Source: DASRSS01 sp035765515
GTDB taxonomy: Bacteria; Actinomycetota; Actinomycetes; Mycobacteriales; Jatrophihabitantaceae
Length of the DNA stretch: 57,744 nucleotides
Assembly (NCBI GenBank): GCA_035765515.1
Contig: DASTXN010000081.1
Span: forward strand, 1 to 57,744
Direction of reading: 5' to 3'
Of this stretch, positions 15,106 to 22,879 are shown piece by piece (positions within the stretch are counted from its first letter, which is position 1; each line of letters begins with the position of its first letter). Below the pieces are notes generated by a model. The model saw nothing but the letters and a program-made list of their open reading frames with translations, was not told the DNA's origin and ran no database searches. Position numbers and translations under genes: made by a program.

Positions 15106-15176
15106 TCCGTACGCGATGCAGTGGACTGGTCGGGGCAATGATCCCGATGCTGTGCCAGTGTCGCGCCATGCGCTAG
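15102..15176 (+). CDS. Cysteine-containing leader peptide (24 aa)
   Basis: A 24-codon leaderless ORF starting at GTG 15102 and ending TAG 15174-15176, 145 nt before the sulfite reductase start. It has three cysteines, at residues 6, 18 and 20; the last two form a C-x-C near the end, where ribosome stalling would be most effective. Short cysteine-bearing leader peptides ahead of sulfur-assimilation genes are known in actinobacteria, where slow cysteine decoding relieves a block on the downstream gene. The combination of ideal -10, leaderless start, Cys-x-Cys and position makes this role likely. It overlaps the upstream membrane-protein stop by 4 nt. Confidence 0.72.
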   Translation: MIRTRCSGLVGAMIPMLCQCRAMR

Positions 15177-15209
15177 GCGCCGATCGAATCACGCACCCGC
15201 TCCGGACTG

Positions 15210-15318
15210 AGCCCTGCCCGCCCTGCGGGCTGCTCCTCCGCTGAGCTGATTCGCTCCGCGCGCCGTCGCCGCTCTCTGCACGTCTGCCCTGAGTCTGCGC
15301 ACGCATCCGCACGGAGGA
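15210..15318 (+). promoter_or_regulatory. Putative attenuator: SD-sequestering leader RNA
   Basis: After the leader peptide, TCCTCCG (15234-15240) is perfectly complementary to CGGAGGA (15312-15318), the ribosome-binding site of the sulfite reductase gene. Just upstream, GCCCG/CGGGC (15216-15220 / 15226-15230) and AGCCC/GGGCT (15210-15214 / 15227-15231) form competing short stems next to the anti-SD. This suits control of translation by ribosome position on the leader peptide. The pairing is seen in the sequence; the mechanism is inferred. Confidence 0.5.
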
Positions 15319-15321
15319 ACC

Positions 15322-17265
15322 GTGACCACGACACTGCCCCGCCCCAAGCGGTCGGCCGCTGACAAGCCGCCGCCGGATTGGGACCTGGTCTACAAGCGCA
15401 ACTACATCGAGCGGCTCAAGCGCGACCGTCCGCCGCTCAACGTCCGCGACGAACTACCCGCCCTCATCGAGCGCGGCTACGAGGACATTCCCGAAGAGGA
15501 CATCGTCCGCCTCTACTGGTGGGCGCTCGCGCACGACAAGCCCAAGATCGGCACCTTCATGGTGCGGGTCAAGGTGGCCGGCGGCCTGGTCACTCCCGCC
15601 CAGGCGCGCGCCCTCGGCGAGATCGCGAAGAAGTACGGCCGCGACGAGGCCGAGCTGACCACCCGCCAGGGCATCCAGCTGCACTGGGTCGAGCTGGCCA
15701 AGCTGCCCGAGGTGCTGGCCGCGATCGAGGCGGCCGGGCTGACCACCAACGGCGGCGAGGGCGACACCGTCCGCAACATCACCGGCTGCCCGGTCGCGGG
15801 GCTCACGCACGACGAGCCGTTCGACGTCACGCCGGTGATCCGCGAAGTCGCCGACCACTTCTACGGCAACCTGGAGTTCTCCAACCTGCCGCGCAAGCAC
15901 AAGTACACGATCGCGGCGTGCACGGCGCAGTGCAACGCGCCGGAGATCTCCGACGTCGCGCTGATCGCCGTCGAGAAGGACGGCCGGCAGGGGTTCGCGC
16001 TGCGCATCGGCGGCGGCATGACGAACACGCCGCGCATCTCGCGCGACATCGGCGTGTTCGTCCCGCGCGAGCAGACCGTCGAGGTGCTCGAGGCCGTGAC
16101 CAACGCGTGGCAGCGCGACCTGCGCTACCGCATCAGCAGGGCCAAGGCGCGCATCAAGTTCATGATGGACGACTACGGCCCGGAGGGCATGCGCGCCAAG
16201 ATCGAGGAGACGCTCGGTCGCCCGCTCGAGGACGGCGTGGCTCCGGAGCCCAAGGTCGACGCCGATCACCTCGGAGTGCACCCGCAGGGCCAGCCCGGCC
16301 TGGTGTACATCGGTGTGCCGGTGTCGTCCGGACGGATCACCGGCAGCGCGCTGGAGACGTTGGCCGATCTCGCCGAGAGCTACGGCGGCGACGTGCGCTT
16401 CACCCGCCAGCAGAACTTCATCCTCGGCAACGTGCCGGTCGAGCGCGTCGAGGAGGTCAAGCTCGTCCTCGACAAGCTCGGCTTCGACGTCGACCGCGGG
16501 CGTGCGTTCGGCCGCTCACTGGCGTGCACCAGTCACCGGTTCTGCAACTACTCGGTCGCCGAGACCAAGGGCAAGCTCGAGGAGATGCTCGACGAGCTCA
16601 CCGAGCACTACGGCGCAACCGAGATCGGTGACCTGGCGGTCCACATGGACGGTTGCCCGCACGCGTGCGCGCAGCACTGGGTAGGCGAGATCGGGCTGCA
16701 GGGCACCACGACCCGCGTCGAGGGGTCGGACGAGCGCGTCGAGGCCTACGACCTGACCGTGGGCGGCGGCCTCGGCACCCGCACCGCCATCGGGCGTCGG
16801 CTGCTGCGGCGCGTTCCGACCACCGAGATCAACGGCGTCATGGACCGGCTCGTCGGCTCATGGCTGACCGAGCGCAATGTGAAGGGCGACCCGTCGTTCA
16901 CGCTCGGCGACTTCTGCAACGCGCACAGCGACGAGGAGCTCATCGCCATCGCGAACGACGCCGAGGTCGGCGAGGCGGCGACCGACACCACGGTCGCGGT
17001 GCGCGTGCCCGGCCCGCTGCTGCCGCTGGTGAACGGCGAGGACCGCGTCGACGTTCACGCCGCGACGGTCGGCGAGGCGCTGGCCGCAGTGGCAGCCCGG
17101 TTCCCCGAGTTCGGCTCGACGCTGTTCCCGGACGGGCCCGGCAAGGTGGCCGACGCGTTCCTGGTCGCGATCGGCGACGACGACATCCGCGGGCTCGACG
17201 GCCTGCAGACCCCGGTCCAGCCGGCCGTGGACATCATCATCGTCATGGCGATGTCCGGCGGCTGA
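15322..17265 (+). CDS. sirA: Ferredoxin-type sulfite reductase fused to MoaD/ThiS-like domain
   Basis: A 647-residue siroheme/[4Fe-4S] reductase followed by a ubiquitin-like sulfur-carrier domain. Residues 1 to about 550 show the two ferredoxin-like half domains (TTRQGIQLHW; FTRQQNFIL) and the cluster cysteines C402, C408, C445 and C449 (C-x5-C and C-x3-C). The cysH neighbour supports sulfite over nitrite. Residues about 557-647 match MoaD/ThiS: VAVRVPGPL, TVGEALAAVAARFPEF, FLVAIGDDDIRGLDGL and a terminal MAMSGG. M. tuberculosis SirA is about 560 residues without this tail. The Gly-Gly terminus could be adenylated and thiocarboxylated by an E1-like enzyme, none of which is in the window. The GTG start has a GGAGGA ribosome site. 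Confidence 0.92.
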   Translation: MTTTLPRPKRSAADKPPPDWDLVYKRNYIERLKRDRPPLNVRDELPALIERGYEDIPEEDIVRLYWWALAHDKPKIGTFMVRVKVAGGLVTPAQARALGEIAKKYGRDEAELTTRQGIQLHWVELAKLPEVLAAIEAAGLTTNGGEGDTVRNITGCPVAGLTHDEPFDVTPVIREVADHFYGNLEFSNLPRKHKYTIAACTAQCNAPEISDVALIAVEKDGRQGFALRIGGGMTNTPRISRDIGVFVPREQTVEVLEAVTNAWQRDLRYRISRAKARIKFMMDDYGPEGMRAKIEETLGRPLEDGVAPEPKVDADHLGVHPQGQPGLVYIGVPVSSGRITGSALETLADLAESYGGDVRFTRQQNFILGNVPVERVEEVKLVLDKLGFDVDRGRAFGRSLACTSHRFCNYSVAETKGKLEEMLDELTEHYGATEIGDLAVHMDGCPHACAQHWVGEIGLQGTTTRVEGSDERVEAYDLTVGGGLGTRTAIGRRLLRRVPTTEINGVMDRLVGSWLTERNVKGDPSFTLGDFCNAHSDEELIAIANDAEVGEAATDTTVAVRVPGPLLPLVNGEDRVDVHAATVGEALAAVAARFPEFGSTLFPDGPGKVADAFLVAIGDDDIRGLDGLQTPVQPAVDIIIVMAMSGG

Positions 17266-17310
17266 CCCCTACATCTACTCAGCAAGGCTTACTCAACAAG
17301 AGGATTGGCA

Positions 17311-18138
17311 ATGACACAGCTGAATCTGGCGCCGGCCTGGCACGAGGACCGCGTGGTCTTCGACGACCTGGAGATCGGCGAGATCGCGCTCGACCTGGAC
17401 GACCAGGACCCGCAGGACGTCGTCGAGTGGGCGCTCGAGACGTTCAACGACCGCATCGCGATCGTCACCGCGCTGCAGGCCGACGGCATGGCGGTGCTCG
17501 ACATGGCCGCGAAGATCAAGCCGGACATCCGGGTGATCACCGTCGACACCGGCCGGCTCCCTGTCGAGACGTACGACTTCATCGAGGAGGTGCGGGCGCA
17601 CTACCCGAAGTCGCAGTGGGACGTGCTCTCGCCCGACAACTCCGAGGTAGAGGCGATGGTCGCCCGCCGCGGCGTGAACCTGTTCCGCAACTCGGTCGAG
17701 GAGCGGATGCTCTGCTGCCAGATCCGCAAGGTGCGTCCGCTCGTCAAGGCGTTGCAGGGCGTCGACGCGTGGTTCACCGGCCTGCGTCGCGACCAGTGGG
17801 CGTCGCGCGCCGCGATTCAGAAGGTCCAGCTCGACCACGACCACGAGGGCATCGTGAAGGTCAACGCCCTCGCCGACTGGGAGGGTGACGAGGTCACCGC
17901 GTACAACGAGGAGAACGGAGTCCCCGTCCACCCGCTGTACGCGAAGGGCTACACCAGCTTCGGCTGCGCGCCGTGCACCCGTCCGATCCAGATCGGCGAG
18001 AACGACCGGGCCGGCCGGTGGTGGTGGGAGACCGGCGCTCCCAAGGAGTGCGGCATCCACTGCCCGATCGAGACCGGAAGCTTCGAGCACGAGGCCGAGG
18101 CGATCTTCGCCGAGGCCGAGCGCAAGCACCAGCAGTGA
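17311..18138 (+). CDS. cysH: APS reductase (assimilatory, 4Fe-4S type)
   Basis: A 275-residue adenylyl-sulfate reductase making sulfite for the preceding enzyme. The [4Fe-4S] ligands expected of APS rather than PAPS reductase are present: C135-C136 (RMLCCQIRK) and C219-x-x-C222 (FGCAPC). The catalytic cysteine is C247 in KECGIHC. The nucleotide-binding region has VDTGRLPVETYDF. ATG 17311 is chosen over a TTG two codons upstream because AGAGGA (17299-17304) sits 6 nt before it. The next gene overlaps its stop by 4 nt. Confidence 0.95.
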   Translation: MTQLNLAPAWHEDRVVFDDLEIGEIALDLDDQDPQDVVEWALETFNDRIAIVTALQADGMAVLDMAAKIKPDIRVITVDTGRLPVETYDFIEEVRAHYPKSQWDVLSPDNSEVEAMVARRGVNLFRNSVEERMLCCQIRKVRPLVKALQGVDAWFTGLRRDQWASRAAIQKVQLDHDHEGIVKVNALADWEGDEVTAYNEENGVPVHPLYAKGYTSFGCAPCTRPIQIGENDRAGRWWWETGAPKECGIHCPIETGSFEHEAEAIFAEAERKHQQ

Positions 18139-18587
18139 GTTTCGGCCTTTCCGAGGACGAGGCGGTCGCCGTCGCAGAGACGGCGGCCGCTTTCGCCGCT
18201 GCGCTCCCGCCCGAGCGGCAGGCACCGTTCCGCGAGCTGGCCAACGCGGCCGCCGGGGGAGAGCTGGACGATGACCAGCTGCCCGACCTGGAACGCGTGT
18301 GCGTGCTCGCGCTGGAGACCGGCAAGGCGCGCCAGCAGGGGTTGGCCGAGACCGAACGGCTGCTGGTCGGCGTCTACCGGCGCACACCCGGCGGCAAGGC
18401 GCTGAGTGCTGAGACCGCGGACGTGAACAAGATGCTCGGGCAGTTCGCCGGCCGCACGCTGCGGTCCGCGCGGATCACCTGCCGGATGCCCGGCCGCTAT
18501 CAGCTCGACCTGGTCGTCGACGGCATCGACGTGGCGATCGCGATCGAGCCCGAGGGCCTGGAGGTCCGTAGCCTGCAGACCGGCTGA
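18135..18587 (+). CDS. Hypothetical protein of the sulfur operon
   Basis: A 150-residue soluble protein of unknown function, starting at GTG 18135 inside the cysH stop (GTGA). Residues 1-95 look helical (EDEAVAVAETAAAFAAALPPERQ), while residues about 100-150 look like a beta hairpin domain (ARITCRMPGRYQLDLVVDGIDVAIAIEP). No metal or nucleotide motif is evident; the single Cys is not in a redox motif. Translational coupling to cysH makes a role in sulfur assimilation plausible, but it is not a recognised pathway enzyme. Confidence 0.75.
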   Translation: MSFGLSEDEAVAVAETAAAFAAALPPERQAPFRELANAAAGGELDDDQLPDLERVCVLALETGKARQQGLAETERLLVGVYRRTPGGKALSAETADVNKMLGQFAGRTLRSARITCRMPGRYQLDLVVDGIDVAIAIEPEGLEVRSLQTG

Positions 18588-18622
18588 GCGTCCCTGAATC
18601 GACACAGCCTTTCTGAATTGAC

Positions 18623-18664
18623 GGAGTGCAGACACGCCGAAGGCGATCGGCGTGTCTGCGCTCC
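18623..18664. terminator. Bidirectional hairpin between convergent genes
   Basis: An 18-position stem, GGAGTGCAGACACGCCGA against TCGGCGTGTCTGCGCTCC (one G-T pair), with loop AGGCGA. It lies between the end of the sulfur operon (18587) and the end of the YihY gene (18673) and could terminate both. Two copies of CTGAAT(C/T)GAC precede it at 18594 and 18613. There is no T-run. Confidence 0.65.
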
Positions 18665-18672
18665 GATCGCGA

Positions 18673-19698
18673 TCAGCTGATGGCTCGGCGGCGCAGCCGG
18701 GCGGCTTCGTCCGCGCGCCGCTTCTCCGCGTCGTCCAGCTTCGCCGTGTCCCGCAGTTCGACGTACGGTTCGACGTCCTCGGGCAGGCCGGCCTGGATCA
18801 TCCGCTGGCGCTCGCTCTCGGCGTTGAACTCCAGGCCGAGCAGGATCGCGATGTTCGAGATCCACAGCCAGACCAGGAACACGATCACGGTCGCCAGCGT
18901 GCCGTACGTCTTGTTGTACGAACCGGAGAAGGAGACGTAGGCGGCGAACAGCCCCGACGCGATCAGCCACACCACCACCGCGAGAAGGCCGCCGGGAGTG
19001 ATCCACTTGAAACCGGGTTGCTTCACGTTCGGGCAGGCCCAGTACAGCAGTGAGAACATCAGGCTGACCACGATCAGCAGGACCGGCCACTTCGCGATGT
19101 TCCAGACAGTGACCGCCGTATTGCCGATCCCGATCGCCCCGCCGACCTGCGCAGCGATGGGGCCGGTCACCACGACGATGACCGCGCTCGCGACGAGCAT
19201 GATGACGACCGCGATCGTGACGCCGAGACGAACCGGGATCGTCCGCCAGATCGGACGGCCCTCGTCCACGCCGTAGATCGCGTTGCCCGCGCGCATGAAC
19301 GCGGCGATGTACCCGGACGCGGACCAGAGCGCGATCAGCACGCCGACGATCGCGCCGGCACTGGCCGCGCTGCCGCGTCCCTGTACCTGCTTCACGACGC
19401 TGCGCAGGAAGGTGTTCACGCCCCCCGGCGTCAGCTGCTGCAAGTTGTTCAGCACGCTCTGGACGGCGGACGGGCCCAGCAGGCCGAGGATCGCGACCAG
19501 CACCAATACCGCAGGGAAGATCGCGAGCACGCCGAAGTAGGTGAGCGCTGCCGCGCGGTCGGTCACGTCGTCATGTTTGAACTGCTGTACAGAGCGCCGC
19601 AGCACGCCGACCCAGCCCGGTTTCGGGATGTCCGTCGGACTGTCGGGGGGCGCCTGATCGGCCGGCAGGTCGTGCCTGCCCGGCGGGTTCGCGGCCAT
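18673..19698 (-). CDS. YihY/BrkB-family inner membrane protein
   Basis: A 341-residue polytopic membrane protein of the YihY/virulence-factor BrkB family, formerly annotated as RNase BN. The family opening is seen at residues about 40-75 (DDVTDRAAALTYFGVLAIFPAVLVLVAILGLLG), with further helices near 115, 165, 200, 240 and 270, and a charged Arg/Glu-rich C-terminal tail. Length is slightly above the family average because of an N-terminal Pro-rich extension (GRHDLPADQAPPDSPTD). Molecular function of the family is not established; a role in envelope stability or transport is usual speculation. Confidence 0.88.
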   Translation of the reverse strand: MAANPPGRHDLPADQAPPDSPTDIPKPGWVGVLRRSVQQFKHDDVTDRAAALTYFGVLAIFPAVLVLVAILGLLGPSAVQSVLNNLQQLTPGGVNTFLRSVVKQVQGRGSAASAGAIVGVLIALWSASGYIAAFMRAGNAIYGVDEGRPIWRTIPVRLGVTIAVVIMLVASAVIVVVTGPIAAQVGGAIGIGNTAVTVWNIAKWPVLLIVVSLMFSLLYWACPNVKQPGFKWITPGGLLAVVVWLIASGLFAAYVSFSGSYNKTYGTLATVIVFLVWLWISNIAILLGLEFNAESERQRMIQAGLPEDVEPYVELRDTAKLDDAEKRRADEAARLRRRAIS

Positions 19699-19864
19699 GG
19701 CGAATCGCCTACCCGCGTGGACTGATCGGCAAACCCGCGGCGGTCAGCCGGGCCTCAGGTTTCGCTCGCCGCTCAAGATGGAGCGCGGCCGGCCGATCTC
19801 ACGGTGGCGTACCGGGCCCGGACCAGTGGTGACCGGCCGCCGAAAGCTCGAAGGACAACCGCCC

Positions 19865-20875
19865 GTGCACCGCCCCCCTGCCCGCACGGCGCGCCGCGCT
19901 GCGTCGTCGTTCGTCGTGTTCGTTGCTGCCGCCGCTGCTCTTGTCGGCGTCGTCGTCGGCCCCACCTCCGCCGGCGCTGCCGTCCGCGTGCCCGTCCCGA
20001 AGACACCCGCGCACCTGCCGTCGGCCATCGAGTCGCAATGGACGCCGTACGTCGCCCAGGACTCGTGTTCCCCGGCGTTCAAGCGCGGCACCCGGGAGCT
20101 CATCGCGCTGCTACACCGCACCTACCCGGACGTGTATGCCGGCGGCGATTACGCGTGCGGCACCGACGGCTCGGTCAGCGAGCACTACGAGGGCCGCGCG
20201 ATCGACTGGATGGCCTCCGTGGACAACAAGAAGCAGCATGCTGAGGCGCTCGGGCTGATCAAGTGGCTGCTCGCCACCGACAGCGACGGGAACAAGTTCG
20301 CGAACGCCCGGCGGCTCGGCGTGATGTACCTGATCTACGACAACCGCATCTGGGGCACCTGGGACGGTCGCTGGGATCCGTACAACGGCTGCGCCAAGAC
20401 GCCGCAGGCCGCGTACGACAACTCGTGCCACCGCACCCACCTGCACATCTCGCTGACCTGGAACGGCGCGATGGGACGCACCTCGTTCTGGACGGGCCGG
20501 GTCAAGGCGACCGATTACGGGCCGTGTCGCGCGAAGGGCCTGAACTGGGCCAGCAAGTACACCGGCTACAACCCGACGCCGTGCCCCGACTACCCCGGTG
20601 CGCGGGTTCCCAAGGGTGCTTCGGCCGCGGTCAAGACGCTCGCCCAGTACTCCGGCGCGTACCTGCACCGGGGCTCGCACGGCCCCGCGGTCAGCGCGGT
20701 GCAGAGCGTGCTGCACGTGTCGGCCAGCGGCACGTATGCGAGTGCGACCAAGAGCGCGGTGCGCAGCTTCCAGCGCAAACACCACCTGCCGGTGACCGGT
20801 GCGATGAACACCCGCACCTGGCAGGGTCTGCTCGCGACCGTCACCCCGAAGCCGCACACCCTCGCGCACCGCTGA
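19865..20875 (+). CDS. Secreted M15-like peptidase domain with peptidoglycan-binding domain
   Basis: A 336-residue exported protein. GTG 19865 (AAGGA 9 nt upstream) gives a basic N-terminus, a hydrophobic core (SSFVVFVAAAAALVGVVVG) and a likely Ala-x-Ala cleavage near SAGAAV. Residues about 60-230 carry SEHYEGRAIDW and HRTHLHISL, which resemble the zinc-binding His/Asp/His of M15 D,D-carboxypeptidase-like folds. Residues about 250-325 form one peptidoglycan-binding type 1 domain (LHRGSHGPAVSAVQSVL; SAVRSFQRKHHLPVTG). Cysteines suggest disulfides outside the cell. Likely cell-wall hydrolase; the exact bond is unknown. Confidence 0.82.
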   Translation: MHRPPARTARRAASSFVVFVAAAAALVGVVVGPTSAGAAVRVPVPKTPAHLPSAIESQWTPYVAQDSCSPAFKRGTRELIALLHRTYPDVYAGGDYACGTDGSVSEHYEGRAIDWMASVDNKKQHAEALGLIKWLLATDSDGNKFANARRLGVMYLIYDNRIWGTWDGRWDPYNGCAKTPQAAYDNSCHRTHLHISLTWNGAMGRTSFWTGRVKATDYGPCRAKGLNWASKYTGYNPTPCPDYPGARVPKGASAAVKTLAQYSGAYLHRGSHGPAVSAVQSVLHVSASGTYASATKSAVRSFQRKHHLPVTGAMNTRTWQGLLATVTPKPHTLAHR

Positions 20876-20881
20876 CGCGGA

Positions 20882-21448
20882 TCAGTTTCCCGGCATCCGT
20901 GGAAGCGGACAGCGCTTGCTGGCGCACAGCTTGAAGGCGTACTGGGCGAACGTCCGCTGCCCCGTGCCGTAGTAGAGCCAAAGGCCTGCCATCGTCGCCT
21001 TCGGGGACGATCGTGCGAGGGAGACGGCGAACTCGTCCCGACGCTGGGCGTGTTCGCCGCACGGCACGGTCACTGCGGTGTGCGGGCTGAAGCCCGACAG
21101 ATCAGAGACGTGGCCGGGAAGGCCACCCGGAGCGCCGTGCAGGAACCCGGATCCCGGGTGGTCGTACCGGATGCCCCAGTCGGCGACTCGTATGCCGCCG
21201 ACGGGGCGGGCGGGGACGACTTTCGTGACGGTAACGGCCTTGCCCGATCTCGTGCACAGATCGCGCATGTTGAATATGTACGGCGTGTGCACTGGGACGG
21301 TGTCGGAAGCGCTGACGGGGCCGCCCTGGTCTATCGCGACGAGCTGCGCCTTTGTTGCATCGTGCTGGGACCCGGACGAGGAGCACCCCGCGACAAGCAC
21401 GGTGCCGCCCGCAAGTAGCGCGAGAGCGGCGCCCGTCGTGCGTCGCAT
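20882..21448 (-). CDS. Predicted lipoprotein, function unknown
   Basis: A 188-residue protein with a lipoprotein signal: MRRTTGAALALLAGGTVLVAGC, lipobox LVAGC, followed by a Ser/Gly linker. ATG 21448 is preferred over in-frame starts upstream because it places the lipobox at about residue 22. The mature part holds four cysteines (DLCTRSG, VPCGEH, KLCASKRC) and a beta-rich pattern. No family recognised. It is 41 nt downstream of another unknown secreted protein gene on the same strand, so they may act together. It ends 6 nt from the convergent M15 gene. Confidence 0.75.
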   Translation of the reverse strand: MRRTTGAALALLAGGTVLVAGCSSSGSQHDATKAQLVAIDQGGPVSASDTVPVHTPYIFNMRDLCTRSGKAVTVTKVVPARPVGGIRVADWGIRYDHPGSGFLHGAPGGLPGHVSDLSGFSPHTAVTVPCGEHAQRRDEFAVSLARSSPKATMAGLWLYYGTGQRTFAQYAFKLCASKRCPLPRMPGN

Positions 21449-21489
21449 GCTGGCGACCCCACGGCGCATGTTCTTGCCGGATGCGCCCG

Positions 21490-22767
21490 TCAGCAAGGTG
21501 TCGACTCCGGACGCAGGCTCGTGCTTTCGGAGTTGTACGGCTGAACTCCGCATCCGCCGCCGCCGTGCGGGACCGGTTCCCCGCCTGCGAACGGAGCGCT
21601 TGCAAATCCCAAGCTGTTGCTTCCGCACAAGAATTCACCGACCGAACCGGGCGACCAACTGACCGTGGTCTCGTCTGAGAACGCCGCTCTCGTCTCGACG
21701 CTGAGGTAGGGGAGTTTGAGCCCGAGCGAGAACGTCTGGTTGCTGCCCTTTGTCTTGCCATATGTGCCGGAGTGCTCGCTATCGCAGTACAGCGTGTTCC
21801 AGAACCTGCCGGCGATCGAGTCTCGCCTGGTCAGGAACATATGGAAGCTCACGGGGCGCATCTGGAAGTTGTAGTGCGGGTCGGTGTGCCCGGAATCCCA
21901 GCAGTAGTCGTCATACTCGCGGGCATTGACCTCGTTCCACAGCCGGGTATTTCCGGTGAACGAATCGGTGCCGTATGACGTCGTGTCCTTCTCCAACGTG
22001 ATCGATCCGTGTACCGCCCAGCCCTGTCCGGCGTAGTTTGCCGAAACGCCCAGCGAGTGGCTGGAGCCGACCTTCTCGTGGACTGTGGCGTGCCCACTGT
22101 AGGTGTAGAGGTTCAGGAACGCCTCCGGCCGACCGGGAAAGGACTTGTACGACGTCCAGCCGAGGCAACCGGGAGCCGTGTTGTCCATCGGGGCCACGTG
22201 GTCGCTCGAGACCGAGCTTCTTGTCGCCGCGAGCTTCTCGGTATGGATCGGAGCGGCGCCCACCCGGTGCGCGATCGTGCCGTGGTGCAGGTCGAAGTCG
22301 AGGACGCCGGGTCGAGCGCCGGCAACGATCGAGTCCGCGGACGCCTCGGCCGCCTGCGATCCGGGAATCGCTGCGGGAATCGACCACACCTGACTGGCGC
22401 CGCCTTGCGCAGTGTCGATCTCCAGGCTGACGGATCCGTCAGCGCTGACGTAATCCGGACCGAGTGAGGACAGATCCGGGTCGAGTGCGTAACGACCCGA
22501 CCCAGAGGTCGTCGTCGTGGTGATCGTCTTGACCGGCACCTTGTCGCCGATGGCCTGCGCCGCCAAGAACTGCGGAGTGGGCCAGGCGTTCAGAGTCACA
22601 GTCGCGTCCGCGGCCGGGCTGCCGTCCGTACCGACGATCGCGCCGCTGATGAGTCCCCCTATGGCCGCTGTGGGCGACGCGGAAGCGGTGGGCGACGCGG
22701 AAGCCAGCACCAGTAGTGCGCCGGACAAGGCCGCTGTCCCGACGCCGCAAGCTAGACGAAAGCGCAT
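21490..22767 (-). CDS. Secreted protein of unknown function
   Basis: A 425-residue exported protein. ATG 22767 gives a Sec signal (MRFRLACGVGTAALSGALLVL) ending near Ala-Ser-Ala, followed by a duplicated SASPTA hexapeptide encoded by the 18-bp repeat at 22670-22704. Residues about 40-110 look like a carboxypeptidase-regulatory-type beta sandwich (GGLISGAIVGTDGSPAADATVTLNAW). The rest is aromatic- and Tyr/Ser-rich with paired cysteines (PGCLGW, YDDYCWD, LYCDSEH, EFLCGS), consistent with disulfides. No catalytic motif recognised. Probably cotranscribed with the lipoprotein downstream. Confidence 0.75.
   Translation of the reverse strand: MRFRLACGVGTAALSGALLVLASASPTASASPTAAIGGLISGAIVGTDGSPAADATVTLNAWPTPQFLAAQAIGDKVPVKTITTTTTSGSGRYALDPDLSSLGPDYVSADGSVSLEIDTAQGGASQVWSIPAAIPGSQAAEASADSIVAGARPGVLDFDLHHGTIAHRVGAAPIHTEKLAATRSSVSSDHVAPMDNTAPGCLGWTSYKSFPGRPEAFLNLYTYSGHATVHEKVGSSHSLGVSANYAGQGWAVHGSITLEKDTTSYGTDSFTGNTRLWNEVNAREYDDYCWDSGHTDPHYNFQMRPVSFHMFLTRRDSIAGRFWNTLYCDSEHSGTYGKTKGSNQTFSLGLKLPYLSVETRAAFSDETTVSWSPGSVGEFLCGSNSLGFASAPFAGGEPVPHGGGGCGVQPYNSESTSLRPESTPC
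22670..22704. repeat. Two tandem 18-bp units in signal-proximal linker
   Basis: GTGGGCGACGCGGAAGC occurs at 22670-22686 and again at 22688-22704, period 18 bp. On the coding strand each unit encodes a SASPTA linker repeat, so copy number could vary without frameshift. Confidence 0.8.
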
Positions 22768-22879
22768 TTGAGTCCCCCAACACCTCAATCGAGGCAGTAA
22801 GGCGAAGTCCGGCACTTCGCGCAGGAGGGAGGTTAACCTGACTGGTGTCTGAAAGTCAATAAGACGGCGTTCGGGCTGG

